64,000 bases of DNA from Thecaphora thlaspeos (GCA_900291925.1 UWYS01000014.1:124001-188000); one strand, 5' to 3'; positions 19,993-32,740 are shown, counted from the first letter of the stretch. Made by a program: numbers and translations. The notes: a model not told the origin generated them from the sequence alone.

Positions 19993-20171
19993 CGTGGCTG
20001 AAGGGTGGTGGTAGGATGGAAGAGGAGGGTGGGGGTGAAGGGTTGAGAGATGATGGTGCGAGGGACGGGGACGGTGAGAAGGAAGGGGGCCGAACGGGGC
20101 GCACGAAGCGCACGAAGCGCACGCACGGACAGCGCGGCGCCCAGGGTCGCGCTCTCGACGCATGCTGAGAG

Positions 20172-20175
20172 CTGT

Positions 20176-20209
<34 letters not shown>

Positions 20210-20215
20210 ATTGTC
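20172..20215. repeat. (CGTCAT)n-like microsatellite
   Basis: Six or so cgtcat/cgtcgt units lie upstream of the methyltransferase gene, within a long stretch without a gene (19993-24310). Confidence 0.8.
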
Positions 20216-21242
20216 GATGCGCCCGGGCGCCGTCCGATAGAGGCAGGCAGCCCAGATCGGCCGCCTGCACGGCTTACCCTAACCCTGCCGTCGGGCTTCG
20301 GGCCTGCAAATCGGGCACCGCCCGGACCACGTTCGCCTCCACATTGGTGCAGTGCATCTCTTCGGATTTCGGAGATCGACAATGTGCATGCCGCAGTCGT
20401 GAATCTGCCGCTGCCCGCACAGGCCGACGGCCCGCCATGCTTGCCATCCAGCCTTCCTCCCGCCGCCATCCACCGCCATTCACCGCCATTCATCACCACC
20501 ACTACCACCGTCGTCAGTCCAATGCATCTGTGCGCCTTCACCCTCGCTCGCCAATCAGCAACACCAGCTAGCCCCGCCACCTAGCACAATGCCACAAACA
20601 ACAGGGCGAGCAGGACGGTGTGCAACAAGAGCCGACACCCTGTTTCCACCTTACAGTCAGCGGGAGCTCAATTGTTCCTCTTCATCGGTAGCCGCTTCTG
20701 TCCATTTCTTTCAGCACAGAATATACCGTTCGTTCCCTCTGCCATTTGCTGTGTACATGGTCTTGATCTGTGGACTCAAAACCGATGATTTACTACGAGC
20801 CCGTTCCTCAAAGCGTCTTCACAGGTGAGTTCAGTGGCACAAGCAGGTACACCATCCGGCCACAACCATCCTATCGCGCTCGTACGTTTCAGTTGCGAGA
20901 AGACAAGGATGACCAGCGAGCCAACGCGACGAGCCACCTTGATTGCCAGTTGGCCCCGCCGTCCGGGTCTGAGACCGACGTTTGGCGACGTCTGGGAAGA
21001 GCCGGAATATCTGAGCCACGCAACCTGTGTTTCAAGCCTGTTGCTCGCAAGCCAAAGAATTCATAGCGAGGCTTCACTGTCCTCTTCGACCCTGATTGTG
21101 TCGAGCAACGTGTTCTCGCCCGGAACAATAGGGGATGTCAATCTCGGAACTCGGAAAACCCCTTTAGAACACAAAGGCCATCCGACGTTGTACAGGACCT
21201 ACATCCCACGCAAAGAGATGCGGCCATAGGCAAGCTGCACTC

Positions 21243-23640
21243 GACCATCCTTGCCTGAAGTGACATCTTGTCATGCCTGACCTTCTTCCCCACCAAGGAA
21301 TGTCCTTTGGATTGGCTGCCACCACTCCTTCCCCCCTTTCCACTCCATTCTCACTCTGAACTCAAGCTCTGGTGTTGCATCAGAGTCAAAGAGGGAGGGA
21401 GGGGGGGACAAAAATGCATGTTTGCCTAAGCTGCTTCCATCCATCCATGTGGTTGAGTTTCTTTAGTGTGACTTTGTTCTGCACCCCCTTTTTGACATTC
21501 TGATCTGCAGGGATAGAGCTGATTGGATATGCTCTGGCATGGATAGTTGAGCTGCTGCAAGATAGAAAAGTACAGTGCAGTACTCAACTGCAATTGGCAA
21601 CATCTTGTGCTAATTAGCAAGCAGAGCCACTCTCAGGACCAGTCAAGCTTACACTAAGCAAGTATGCTTGTTATCCAGCCTCAAGTGAGCTCAGGCTGGA
21701 TGAAGTTGTGCCCAATTCAATGCAGTTGTCAATGATGCAGTGGCAAAGTTGCAATGGCATTGTCTGTGGTGGCCCATCCAAGAGGTACAGCACCATTTCA
21801 CCAACTCCAAACCTTTGTCTTTCATATGTCTGTCTTTGCAAGCTGTCAAAGAGTCAAGCAGGGTGGGGAACAAACCAAGGTGGAGCAGAGACAAGGTTGT
21901 GAGCAGTGGAGCAGATGCCAAAATGAGAACAGCACAATGGCAGTATTATGATGCAAGCATCCTCTCTGTACCTGGCAAGAAAAAGGTTGATCTAGGCTTG
22001 GCACTGCTCTTCTTGAGCAATGCTTTTTGACAACCCCTTTGGCACACCAAGGCAAGTTCAGATGCAATGCCTGCTTACAAGAAGTCAAAAGTTGCCTTAC
22101 AGTAAGATTGTGAACATGCACAGGTACAGTACAAGCAGGCAGCTTCAACCCTGCAAAAGGGTACACTTGACCCAATGTGCTTGTTGCTTTGTTTAAACCT
22201 CCTTTGTGTCCTCTCAAAACCCTACCAATGAAATCAGGGGATGGAATGCAAAATAGGCAGGTCAGCCAACAAACAAGGGGGGGACCAAAGCAAAGCCCAA
22301 TCTGTCTCTTTTGGTTTCTATTGTCTTGTAATTGGCCTCAGAGGTCAGACTACAGCAACACAGACAAAGGTCATGCTTTCCCTTTCTCTGCTCCTCTCAT
22401 TGATCATGCTGCAGCAGGCCTGTCCCATCTTCCTGCTCTCCAGTCCACTACAAAGAGGAACAATATTTGGCACACTAGTCAAGGGGAGAGACAACAAACC
22501 CTGCATTTGAAGTGTTGAGTGCTTTGTCAGAGTGCAGGCTAGGGATCAAGCATGCACTGTAAAGAAAGACATATTGTTTCCCCCCCTGCTTCTGCTCTGT
22601 GCATCTACACCCATTGTTGCTTGCAGTGGTGCTTCAAAGAATCAAGCATGCTACTGTATGGCTTTGCTAGCAACAGCCATGAAAAACCCGCCTGTCACCC
22701 ACAACAATGGAGGGGGTCATGTCCCCTGGCCTTTCATCATCCATTCATCTGTTCATCTGTCAGTCCATCTGGTACATCTTTCTGGCCAAATGGGCCTTTT
22801 TGTAGTCTTGGCAGCAGCAAGCAAGAGCATCACAACCACATGTTTGGCCAGACTTGTGGTAGAGTACTGTACTGTATCTGGGGTGGGGACTTGGCAAAAC
22901 ATGTTGCTGGCCACAGAGCAAGGGGCACAGTGTAAATTGGCATGGTGTCTCTGATATGATGCTGATTTGCTGGGCAGCAGAAGGTCTGAAGTGGGTCAAA
23001 GTGTCCTGGCTCTGAGGCAGAGAGAAAATGGTCTCACAACCAAGCAACCCAAGCCTGGAACATTGGCATTGATGCACCACCAGAAGATCATGCATGATGC
23101 TGTTGTATCAGCCTAGGTTTGGCATCAAGTGCCATTGCCTTTCAGAGCAAGCCAGTCTAGGGACAGGCACTCGAGAGCCCAATTGATAGAGGGAGTGGCG
23201 CTGGATGGCAACAGGATGCAGCAGGTAGATGGCAATGGATGGGGCCTGCAAGATTGGTTGCTTCCAGACATTTGGGCACCAAGGGAAGCCTAGGTCTTGG
23301 CTCACATGCTGCCAGCCAGTGGTAAGCAGTAAGTCAAGGTTGGCACTACTGTATGGAAAGCATGGCTCCTCTTGATCAGGTCAGCAGGCAGCTTTCCAGC
23401 CAGTATGGCTTGGCTTGGCTTTGCAATGTCTTGTCATGGATGTGCTTCAAGAGCAACAGGAGAAGCTTAGGGCTGCCCTCTCACATCTTGCAGAGTGGTC
23501 CAACGTGTTGGCTTTGTTTGAGTTCAAGGATTTGTCTCACATGCTGACTGTTGCCTCAGCCCTCACTTGAGCAGTGTGTTCTAACAAGGCCAATGCCTCC
23601 ACAGGAGTCTAAGGGGGCCCAGACAATTGAATCCTGAATA
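21243..23640. other. Block almost free of CpG dinucleotides
   Basis: Reading every line, I find no CG dinucleotide from 21243 to 22688 and only four in the whole 2.4 kb (near 22689, 23172, 23199 and 23504). The flanking DNA has several CG per 60 bases. The block is also less GC-rich and full of TG and CA, the products of CpG transition. No frame longer than ~140 codons and no recognised domain is present. The pattern fits old, heavily methylated DNA such as a silenced transposon, or a RIP-like process acting at CpG; foreign origin is the alternative. Confidence 0.85.
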
Positions 23641-24310
23641 GAGCACGTGATGGGGCCGCCAAGCTTGACAGCACGTATGCCGTTGACCATCGTGATTCTC
23701 GCCCCCTTCCGCTGCCCTGGAGCCCATGTCCCTGGCACCTCCTGCTCGTGCCTTCCAGCCTTCTCCACTCTAGCCGGCCTGTGTTCCAGAGCGATGCTTA
23801 CAGTACCGTAGCTCTGAGCGGGCGTCCGAGTAGCGTCCCGTCGAGCGTCAGCCAAGGCAAGCACGGCATACATCGCTACGGCTACATCCAAGGTAAGGCG
23901 CCGCGTAGCTTGATACAATCCAAGCAGAGGGCGGGTGGACCGAGGCCCTTACCGTAGCGCCAGCAGAAGGAGCAGGGCATCTATGTATGTATCACACGTC
24001 GCTTTGCACCTCTGCTTCCGCGCGTCCCCTTCACCTTGGCCCGCCGCTCTTTTGTCTCCTCGTCGCCCAGGGCGAAGGTAAGCGTCGTGCTGCTCAGACG
24101 GTCGAACGTGACCCAACATGCCATGAGAGCCGCTTGGGCGAACGGGTATAAGAAGGTGTGCTATCCGCATCCTAACACTAGCTGAAGAATCCCCCCCCCC
24201 TCTGTTTGTCCACCTACGATCTTGCCATCTTCCCCACGCATCTCTGACGTTGATCGCCTCCACCACACCTTTCATCCCACTCATCCACCCCGCTACCTAA
24301 CGAATGCACC
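23641..24310. other. Upstream region of the fasciclin gene
   Basis: Normal CpG content resumes at 23645. No gene is seen before the promoter of the fasciclin-domain gene. Confidence 0.4.
24147..24152 (+). promoter_or_regulatory. TATA box of the fasciclin-domain gene
   Basis: TATAAG lies ~160 bases before the ATG at 24311. Confidence 0.55.
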
Positions 24311-25779
24311 ATGCAGTTCCTCAGAACCGTTCTCGTCGCCCTTACGGCCGCCGCCGGCCTCCTCGCCGCCCTCAGGCAGAACAACCTCACCTCGCTCGCC
24401 AGCGCCGTCGAGGAGAACGCCGAGGCTCTCGTGAGTACTAACGCATGGTCAAAGACCGACGTCGCAACGAGTCGCTCGCCGTGTGCCGCAAGACATGGTG
24501 GCAGCGTTCAAGGCTGACCCGCAAAACACGTCTTTTTTCTCCCTCCTCCCCCCTCCCCCCTCCCCCCTCCATCACGTCGCCGTAGCTTCCTGCGCTCGCT
24601 GGCATGGGCAACAAGACCGTCCTCGCCCCCAGCAACGCCGGCTTCGCCGCGCTCGGAGACGACGTCGACGAGTCGACTCTCATCGCCACCATCGCCTACC
24701 ACGGTGAGTAGAGAGAAAGGCCACGCCGATGACCGTAGAGACGTGTCATCGGCCCCATCGGCCTCCCGGCTGCACAAGCTGTCTGGGATTTGCAGCCAAC
24801 GCAAAGGCTGTAGAGTAGCGACGGCGATCGACACGAAGGTCGGTCCCCTATGGGCGAGACCGAGATACCAATAGAAACCGCAACTTACCATCTTCTCTTG
24901 CCCTCTTCCCTGCATTCTGCTCCTCGCCGTCCTCCAGTCCTCAACGGTACCTACAACGTCGAAGACATTGATGCCGGTAACCACACCATCGCCTCGACCG
25001 CTCTCAACATGACCCAGTACGTCAACCTCCCTGGTGACCGTTCGCAGGTCGTCGTCCTCAGCAAGGCCGAGGGAAACAACACCGCTTTCGTCTACCAGGC
25101 CGGCCGCAACGTCTCGTTCGCCGCCGCCGCCGATGGCCCCACCTACCAGTCGATCCTCGTCCAGCCCATCGACCAGGTCCTCACCATCCCCGGCATCACG
25201 TCCCAGATCGCCGGCCAGATCGGTGTCTCGCAGCTTGCCACCCTCCTGCAGAGCGCCAACCTTATCCAGGCCCTCGACGCGTCCACCGTGACCGTCTTTG
25301 CACCCAACAACGCCGCCATTGCTGCCGTCCAGGACACCATCATGGCCGCCACCCCCGAACAGCAGACCGCCGTCCTTCTGAACCACGTCGTCAACAACAC
25401 CGTCGTCTACAGCACCGGCATTGGCAGCGGAGTCGAGGCCACCTCGGCCAGCGGCAACATGCTCCAGGTGATGGCCAACTCGACCGGCGCCTACGTCATG
25501 TCTGGCAACATCACCGCTCGTATTGTCCGCTCCGACTATGTCGCTGCCAACGGTGACATCCACGTCATCGACCAGGTCCTCGTCAACACGACCAACCACC
25601 CGGAGGCCGCCGAGTCGGCCGCTGCCACCCAGACCTCGCAGCCCGGCGTTGGAACTGACGGAAACGAGGACTCCGGCTCGGGCGACGCAGACATGAACGG
25701 TGCCTTCTCGACCGCCAAGGTCGGAGGCGGTGCCGCCGTCATGGCCATGCTCGCCTCGGGCATGTGGCTGCTTGCCTAA
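24311..25779 (+). CDS. Fasciclin (FAS1)-domain GPI-anchored surface protein
   Basis: Exons 24311-24430, 24586-24703 and 24938-25779 give 359 residues with phases matching. Residues 1-20 form a signal peptide. Two FAS1 domains follow: the first with KTVLAPSNAGFAAL and a YHVLNGTY segment, the second with STVTVFAPNNAAI and ending DIHVIDQVLV. About ten Asn-x-Ser/Thr sites suggest heavy glycosylation. The C-terminus has a Ser/Gly/Asp linker, then a hydrophobic tail ending MLASGMWLLA, typical of a GPI-anchor signal. FAS1 proteins are extracellular adhesion modules; the ligand is unknown. Intron 1 has a C-rich tract and intron 2 is 234 bases, long for this window. The next gene downstream, on the opposite strand, is the broken GH78. 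Confidence 0.88.
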
Positions 25780-26571
25780 ACGAATAAAACCCGTCCCCGT
25801 GCCACGCTACCACGCTACCCCCTCACGACCCTTTGATACCTCGGCCAACGGTGCGCGACGCGTCGCCTCCCTTGGCGACAATTGCGGTCGCCGTTGGCAC
25901 CCAGTAACTTTCCATCTTACTGTTATGGACAAAGCAGGATCCTAGACCCGCGCGTCTGGGCGAGCAATCGGATCCACGGATGTCATATGTCGCTGTTACG
26001 TCTTTCCACACTTGCTTGCACTCGCGTGCCTCGTCTGACGAAATCGAACCAGTTGATGATACGCCTCACGACTCGTGGCCCGAGTCATCTTGTGTGCACA
26101 TGGACTCTTGTGATAGCAGATTGCGGTGTTTCCGATGTCGGTTTCAAGATGATGTTGAGATAATAGGAAGGAAATGGGAATGGGCTCTTGGATTGAGGTG
26201 TCCGCTGTCGAGAGGCGCATTTTCACTCAAGAGAATGATGTTGGCTCGATGTGCAGAGCGTCAAGGCCGGCGAGAAGGAGGGGGGGGGGGCGCAACGTAT
26301 CGTGTCGTGTCTTGACCTGTCGGACCGTATCGTAGCAGCTCTTGTCGTGGCGTTTCACAAATTGTCATGGTTGCAATGGATTCATTGAACAGAATGATTA
26401 CAATGAGCAAACAGCGTAACATGTCGGCTACGAGACGACGCTCGACGATCCAGACCTTGCGATCCAATCTGTTAGCTCGCATCGACTCGTTCTCGTCGGG
26501 CCGATATCGCACTTGACCCCCTCCCTGCAACGCAAGATCGGACCTATCATCACAGTTCTTTGGAAATTTCT
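25780..26571. other. Convergent intergenic gap
   Basis: No gene is seen. A G9-10 run occurs near 26280. Confidence 0.4.
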
Positions 26572-29491
26572 TTACCAGGAAGCGGACAACTTTCTCTCCT
26601 TCTTTCCACCCTTGATCTGAACTGTTACGCTTCCAACCTCAACACTCCAGCTACCCTCTACCTCCTTACCATCAAGTTTGACGGTAGTTTTGCTTCGTGT
26701 GAGGGGAAAGCCTACACCTAGCGTTAGGTTTCCGCTGGTACCACTGGGTGCCTTGACGGAGAGGTCCCAGGTGGTGTTGGAACGCGTCCAGTTGGCCGAA
26801 ATCGTACCGTGAGGAGTGGGCATGCGACCGCTAACCTCAGTGAGAGAGAGGATTGGGCGCTACGGTGAACTTCTTGAATCCAGGCGAAGAGGGTTGGATA
26901 CCGAGGACGTAGACTAGTTGTACCAAGGCTGGCGCGGAAGATCAGGCGTGTGCGAGAGATGTGTATTGGTCTGTTGAAGAGCGTGGTGATGTAGCAGGAG
27001 CTAGGGTTAGTCAAGTCGAGAATGATGGAAGAAGAAGAAGAAGAAGAGAGATGGCAATGTCGAGCAGGAATGGTGGGACGCTACTTACCAAGACCCGGCT
27101 CTCCGTTGGTGTACATGACCTCCCAGAAGGCTCCGGTGTAGTTGGCCCTGGACTGATCAGCCATGACGTCCCAAGTCTTGATGGCCTGCTGGTATGCCGG
27201 CTGGATGTCGATCGTAGCATTCCTAGCGGCCTCTTGGAAGAGGGCAAAGAGCAGGAAACCAGTGACGTAAGGGCTGATGTTCTGCCGGAAACCAGTCTCT
27301 TCCGAGTTGGCCAGAAGACCGTAGGTAGTGGAGAGAGTCGAGACGGTGGTGTCGATGATGTCCTGAACGACGCTATGCTCGGCCGCGGTACCGGAGAGGA
27401 GAGCCTAGACCTGAGCATCCAGAGCGACACCATTGCGGTTGAGGTCGGTCAGGTCGTAGCTCTTCTTGGTCGTGTTGTAAAGCGTCTCGTGGACCGCCTG
27501 GTTGAGCGTCTTTGCTCGCGCAGCGTACTCCGACGCTAAATCGGCCTTCGAGAGTGCCTTGGCCATCTCGGCCATCTGCTGGTAGCACAGCGAGAGCTGC
27601 GCCGTCGTCTTGGACGTGTGGCCGAAACGAGGACCGTCGTACCAGTTAAAGTCCAAGCCAGCGGCAAAGTCGGTACTATTGAACAGAATCAGTCCTTGCT
27701 CGCTGACGAAGGTCTCGGCGCGCTTCATCTGCTTCTCCAGCTGGCTCCAGTGATCGCGGACAAAGTCTTGCTCGATCGCTCCGTAAAGCCAGCCATCGTA
27801 GATGGTGAAGATCGAGTAGAGCTCGTACGCGAAGCTGTAGTAGAAGGCAGAGGCCGGGCCGATGATGGCCGAAGCGCTGCCGACGGGTGCCGAGGCGGGG
27901 ACTTGGCTGGCAATGGCGCCGTTGATGCGCTGGTACGAGAGGAGGAGGAGGTCCATGCTCTCCTTGACGTAGTTGTAGCCCTGCATCCCGGTGGAGATGG
28001 TGCGACTGGAGAGGGCAACGTCACCACCCCCTGGATATCATCGATGTCCGAGAGAAAGGCAGGAGAGAATGGGCGAGGTAGCGAAGTCAGTCGCTTTGTT
28101 CTCATCCCATCTGCAAGGCAAGCAGCGTCCATCCGCCAGCGCAACTCACAGACAAGCCTGTCCCTCTTGGCGCCGTCGAGGATGACGGCAAGGCGGTTGC
28201 GGACGACGGCGAATTTCTCCCTGGCCTTTTCGGTGAGCAGGCTGGACTTGTACCACACCTCTCCCGTGTTGGAGCTCTTGACGACGACGTTGCGGTAAAG
28301 GCTGACATCCTCGCCCGAACCGCCGAATTCGATAGTACCAGCGGGCGGGGGAATCGAGCCGTCGCGGGACTTCTTGGGCGGGAGCGGGTCGATGCTGTAG
28401 GCCTTCTGGCCGTTGACGTTGACGGTGAGCGTGTTGTTGAGGACGATGGACTCGACCTCGAACCACTTGCCCGTCTTGACCATGTCCTTGATCTCGTCTG
28501 CCAGCGGCTGCGCATCGAGGAAGTACGAGGTGAGCGTGGTGGCGTTCTGCGTCGAGGTGCCAAAGTAGAGGCCGAAGTGGGTCTCGTTGATGCGCAGCTG
28601 GTAGCCTTCGCCGTTGGCGTTGCCGAGCAGGAGCCATCCCACCTGCTGCTTCTCGATGCTAGCCTCAAACGTGGTGGTGTAGTTGTCCCATCCGAAACCG
28701 TCGAGGTAGGGAGCGGCGTGCTGACCGCGCAGGCGGAGCTAGCCGTTCTCGACCCTCCAGGTCGAGTCGACGGCGCCCTTGGGGACGGAGTTGATCTGTG
28801 CCGTGCGGATGCTGTCGATGAAGAGCGAGTTGAAGGCGCGGTCGTTGCTGCTAAAGGTTCCGGGAAGGTCGTTGGCATCGTCGTCGTGGCGCAGCACGTC
28901 GACGTAGCCCTCGAAGCCGACCGAGCAGAGCTGGAGCGTGCCGTCGCCGACGAGCTCGATGCGCTGCCACCTCTGCGCACCCTGGACGTAGTCGTCTCGG
29001 AAGAGGTTGGGCTTGGAGGAGGGCTTGGAGGAGGGCTTGACCTCGTAGACGTGCCTTCGGTAGGTGTCATGGAAGTTGGCATAGGGGAAGGGACCATCGC
29101 GCTCGAAAGCCGTGATCATGGTGAACCCCTCGCTGTAGACCGAGTTGAAGCTGACGCCTTTATCGCCCGTATTCCGGACGACGAAGAAGGGCTCGCCGGG
29201 GACGCTGGTGCCATAGTCGAAGATGACGCTGGCGCCGTCACCGGTGAGGGTGAGGCAGTTGGAGGCGTTGCGCCTGCTGCGGGAGAGAAGGGCATCGACG
29301 GAGCTCTTGGGCGTGGCTTTCCAGTCGGATGCGCCAGAGACGGAGGCGCTGGTCGAGTTGATGGCAGCGGGGGTGTAGGGCCTGAGGATAACGTTGTCCG
29401 AGGGCAGGGCAGAGGCAGTCGACGCGGGGAGGGTCGCGACGGTGGCGAGCGAGGTGAGGCTCGCCGTGAGCGACGAGAGAGAGAGGTGCAT
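26572..29491 (-). pseudogene. Broken GH78 alpha-L-rhamnosidase-like gene
   Basis: The intact relative would be a secreted glycoside hydrolase family 78 enzyme releasing rhamnose from plant glycosides or pectin. The start at 29491 has a signal peptide. Joining three exons (29491-28150, 28030-27089 and 27000-26572; donors TGTGAG and GTAAGT) restores a family-like protein of ~910 codons, including the QGYNYVKESMDLLL, FNWYDGPRFGHTSKT and, after repair, the SLAHAWSS-type region. Lesions are an in-frame TAG at 28741 (after VENG), a TAG near 27408 (between DAQV and ALLSGTA), a TGA in place of the expected Trp after SLAHA (~26945), and a one-base shift in a CT repeat near 26843 before the intact last 83 codons. 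Four independent breaks make sequencing error unlikely. I describe the breaks only. Confidence 0.8.
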
Positions 29492-31784
29492 CGTAGAGTC
29501 GGTGCGGTGCGATGGGACGACGGGAGGAGGGAGGGCTTCACCGCCACATTGCGCAAGGCATCTCTATAGCATCTCGCCGGAACACGTTGACGGGCGACGA
29601 CGACGAGAGAGGCCAGGTGGCGTGACACATAGCGACGTGTGGCCGCACACATTGCGGTTACGGATGTCACAGTACAGCTGTGCGCGCGAAGTCTAGCCGG
29701 GACACTTACGACGGCGATGGCAGACAGCTTACAGCGTTCCCCACCCGGCTCTCGTGCTCGTCTGGCGTCTTGAGACCGACAAAGAGGAGCGACAAGCGCA
29801 GATGGGTGGGCCAGTGTGGGGCCGCCAGCGACGAAGGAATCATTAATATAACTGGCACAAGCAGAAGCTTCGCATGGCGATTCAGAGCATCACTACTTAC
29901 TACGCATGCCAGGCCCCGAGCACTGTACACTGTATGGTAACGATTCAGCTCCGGCTGAGTGGCATCATGCAGCGGCTCCCAACCATATGCTCTCCTCTCA
30001 GCAACATGGCACACAACATATAGTTGTCCCCCTTTCTTCCGGTCGGCACGCCGAAAGCGAGCGCACAACGTATGCCGTCCGGCAGCTGCTACTTGCCACC
30101 GACTCACCCACGCAGCCGGTTAGGGAGACAGAGACAAGGCAAGGAATCTCGAACGGAATTCAAGTGCTGCCGAACAAGAAAGAACGATAGATGGGAGTGA
30201 AGAGGCAAGGCACTCGAGGCTCCCTCCCTCCCAGCGCTCTCGGCCGAGTCCGACGCCCACAGCCGTGAGAGGCCTGGGCCGGATAGCGGAGCCGAGTGGC
30301 GCGGTCGGGCAAGTAGTGCCAGCACTCAGAGGTACGCCCACTTCCTTGTCTTCCCTCTGCAACGCTATCTCCTTCCTCTCACGCACCTCGAGGTTCCCTG
30401 CTGCGCCATCCTTTCGCGTTCCGTTCTATCTATCTTGTTCCCCCCTTTGTTACCCTGGCGCGTTCGATTTCTGTGGCTCGCCGAACCGTCGTGTTGGTCT
30501 CTTGTTGCAATTTCTATGCTTTTCCTCGTGTAGCTGTGTTGAGCAGCGTCTCTCGACCGCATGGCGGACGTCGCCTCGCCACCATCTCTGAGCTATCTCG
30601 CTCTCTGATTGCGCGTCGCAGCGGGCCGAGAGTGTCATTAGGGCGAGCACGCGCCGCACTTCTCTGGCCTTAGCAAGACAGCAACGACGGTGGCGACCCT
30701 GGCTTTGTGTCTTGCTGAAAGCTTGTCCATTGAACTAGACATGTTAGTGCTCAGCACCTAGACTCTATCTTTGGTCAGGCTGGGATACAGCGCCGACGAA
30801 TGTATCTCGACTATGCCGTTGTGTCAAACGCAACGACGTGCTCTACGCCTCGACCGTTTCGCGGGACACAGACGGGTGCAAACCCTCGGGCCTGGTGGCA
30901 GGGAATCTGGCCAGAGCCATAGCCAGCGTCGAGCACTAAGCAGTGTGCTTTTAGACTGCGCGACCGGTCCTTCCGCTCTTTGTGGCCGTCTATCGATCAT
31001 GCACGCCGACGCTCCGATCTTTCCCACCCTTCTGCGCGGTTAAGGTTGGCTCTTGACAGCCATGTGGGTCTTGTCATCACTGCGTGGGTCTTGTCATCAT
31101 CACTGCAGAAGTGCGTCCTCCTTAGTTCATTTTGGTATGCCGACGTGCAGTCTACTTGCTGGTCAACGTTCCGTCGGCTTCTCCTTTCGTCCATTTTCGT
31201 AGCAGGCTCCCCTCCCACCCTTCTTGCCGCTGTAAGCCGCCTCTCACCGTGTGATAAGTTCCCACGCTATCTCGCTCTCATCACCTCTGCGTCCGCGCAA
31301 CTCCCGCTTCAAGAACGACCACCTCGCGCTAACTTATTCCAGCAAGATGCTCAACCTCGGACGTTGCAAACACCCAGATTGCGTTTCGAGGAACTTAATC
31401 CACCTCATCATGCACCCTCATATGTCGGCCGAATTAAGGCGACCGGAGGCACATATACACATTGACCGGCCTTGTAATCGCCGGTAAGAATGGGGTCAAG
31501 TGGACGGGGCTTTTGGATGATGACCTGAGAGTATTTCGGAAGTGAGAGTCCGCCGATAGGGTGAGGGGACAGGCACAGGCGGATGGGAGAATGGAGAGCT
31601 TACCTAGCTTGCAGAGCCGCGCTTACAGGCCAGCCGATAGGGCGCCGCCCCGAACTGGGCTAGAGAGATGGGCGTATAAAGTAGGTCCTCTCGCCTGCCT
31701 CCCCCGGCTCGTCGCCAGAACAACCAACCAAGAATCTTTCTTTCGCCCAGCCCCGAAGTCATCGCACCTAACGAGACCCTCCTG
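29492..31784. other. Gene-poor stretch
   Basis: No convincing gene in 2.3 kb. Pyrimidine-rich runs occur at 30330-30560 and 31180-31320. Short frames on both strands lack domains, signal peptides and splice support. Confidence 0.4.
31675..31680 (+). promoter_or_regulatory. TATA box of a small secreted-protein gene
   Basis: TATAAA lies 105 bases before the ATG at 31785. Confidence 0.6.
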
Positions 31785-32348
31785 ATGACACGCTTCGCCT
31801 TCCACCTCAGCCTCGTCCCCGTCCTCGTCTTCGTTCTCGCAAGCCGAGCCGACGGCCTTGTGCTCCCTCGCGTCTCCTGTCGCCCCTGCCCCGCCAACAC
31901 GACACTCGTGCGTCGCGGCCAATGCTGCTCCGCGAATGTGCCCGATGAGCGTCGTGTCGAGTTCGCTGAGCATGTGCGTCGTCTGGAAATCCCCCAACAT
32001 ATGCCCGATGCATGGCGCGTTCTACTGTCGGGATCCAACTTCAACTCCCAAGATTCAATTCATCGGCAGCCAACCGAGACCCCCGCTCGAATGGACTTGA
32101 GGAATATCCGCTGGTCCAGCCGATCCCATGACGGCCAGTCGAGCGTCGATAGTACTTCGACCCTACAGTCTGTCACGCAACCATCCGGCCGACGCTCTCG
32201 CCGAACCTCTATGGGCTCGCGAACACCCTTGTTAACGATGGACGGTCAGGCAGAGCACCCTGGAAGTCCACAGGGGAGTCAGGAACTCTCAGACGAAGAT
32301 GTCAAATACGTCCTTGAAGAGACGGTCAAGTACGTTCACAAACCTTGA
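31785..32348 (+). CDS. Small secreted protein (candidate effector)
   Basis: An intronless gene of 187 residues. Residues 1-24 form a signal peptide (MTRFAFHLSLVPVLVFVLA, then Ser-Arg-Ala-Asp-Gly). Four cysteines cluster just after the cleavage site (SCRPCP and QCC, residues ~32-49). The rest is Arg/Ser/Gln-rich and disordered, with no domain I recognise. An acidic helix with two KYV repeats ends the protein. It may be an effector; a short-lived secreted peptide precursor is also possible. A 72-base tandem array lies 390 bases downstream. Confidence 0.7.
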   Translation: MTRFAFHLSLVPVLVFVLASRADGLVLPRVSCRPCPANTTLVRRGQCCSANVPDERRVEFAEHVRRLEIPQHMPDAWRVLLSGSNFNSQDSIHRQPTETPARMDLRNIRWSSRSHDGQSSVDSTSTLQSVTQPSGRRSRRTSMGSRTPLLTMDGQAEHPGSPQGSQELSDEDVKYVLEETVKYVHKP

Positions 32349-32740
32349 GAAGAGCGTGGAAGGAGGTTGACTATGCCCACGTAAAGGTGCGGCAACAGGA
32401 CGCCAAAGGTCGTGAGAAGGTGGTGGCGGTGGGACGATGATGATCGTGGGCGGTATGGAAGGTGGAAGAGAAGCGTCGAATTATCCCGTCTTCCGTCGGG
32501 CTGTTCGTCGGTCGGCGCGATTCTCTCGGTCTAAGGACGGCACACAAGTCTGGCACACCCTCCGATTCCCCTCCATATGCTGTTGAGCTCGGTGTCGCAG
32601 AAGCTTAATCGCATCTTTGGGACGCCGCATCGCGCAAGCAACGACGGATAGCGTAGGGTTGCAGGAGGGTCATGTCTTTTCTGCTTTGACGCACCTCTTT
32701 AGATTGCGTCAAGTGGCGACGCGGCGTGGGCTTCATAACT

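Noticed and set aside
20272..20290. Telomere-like ttaccctaaccctg
   Set aside because: Only about two imperfect units inside ordinary sequence; not a telomere tract.
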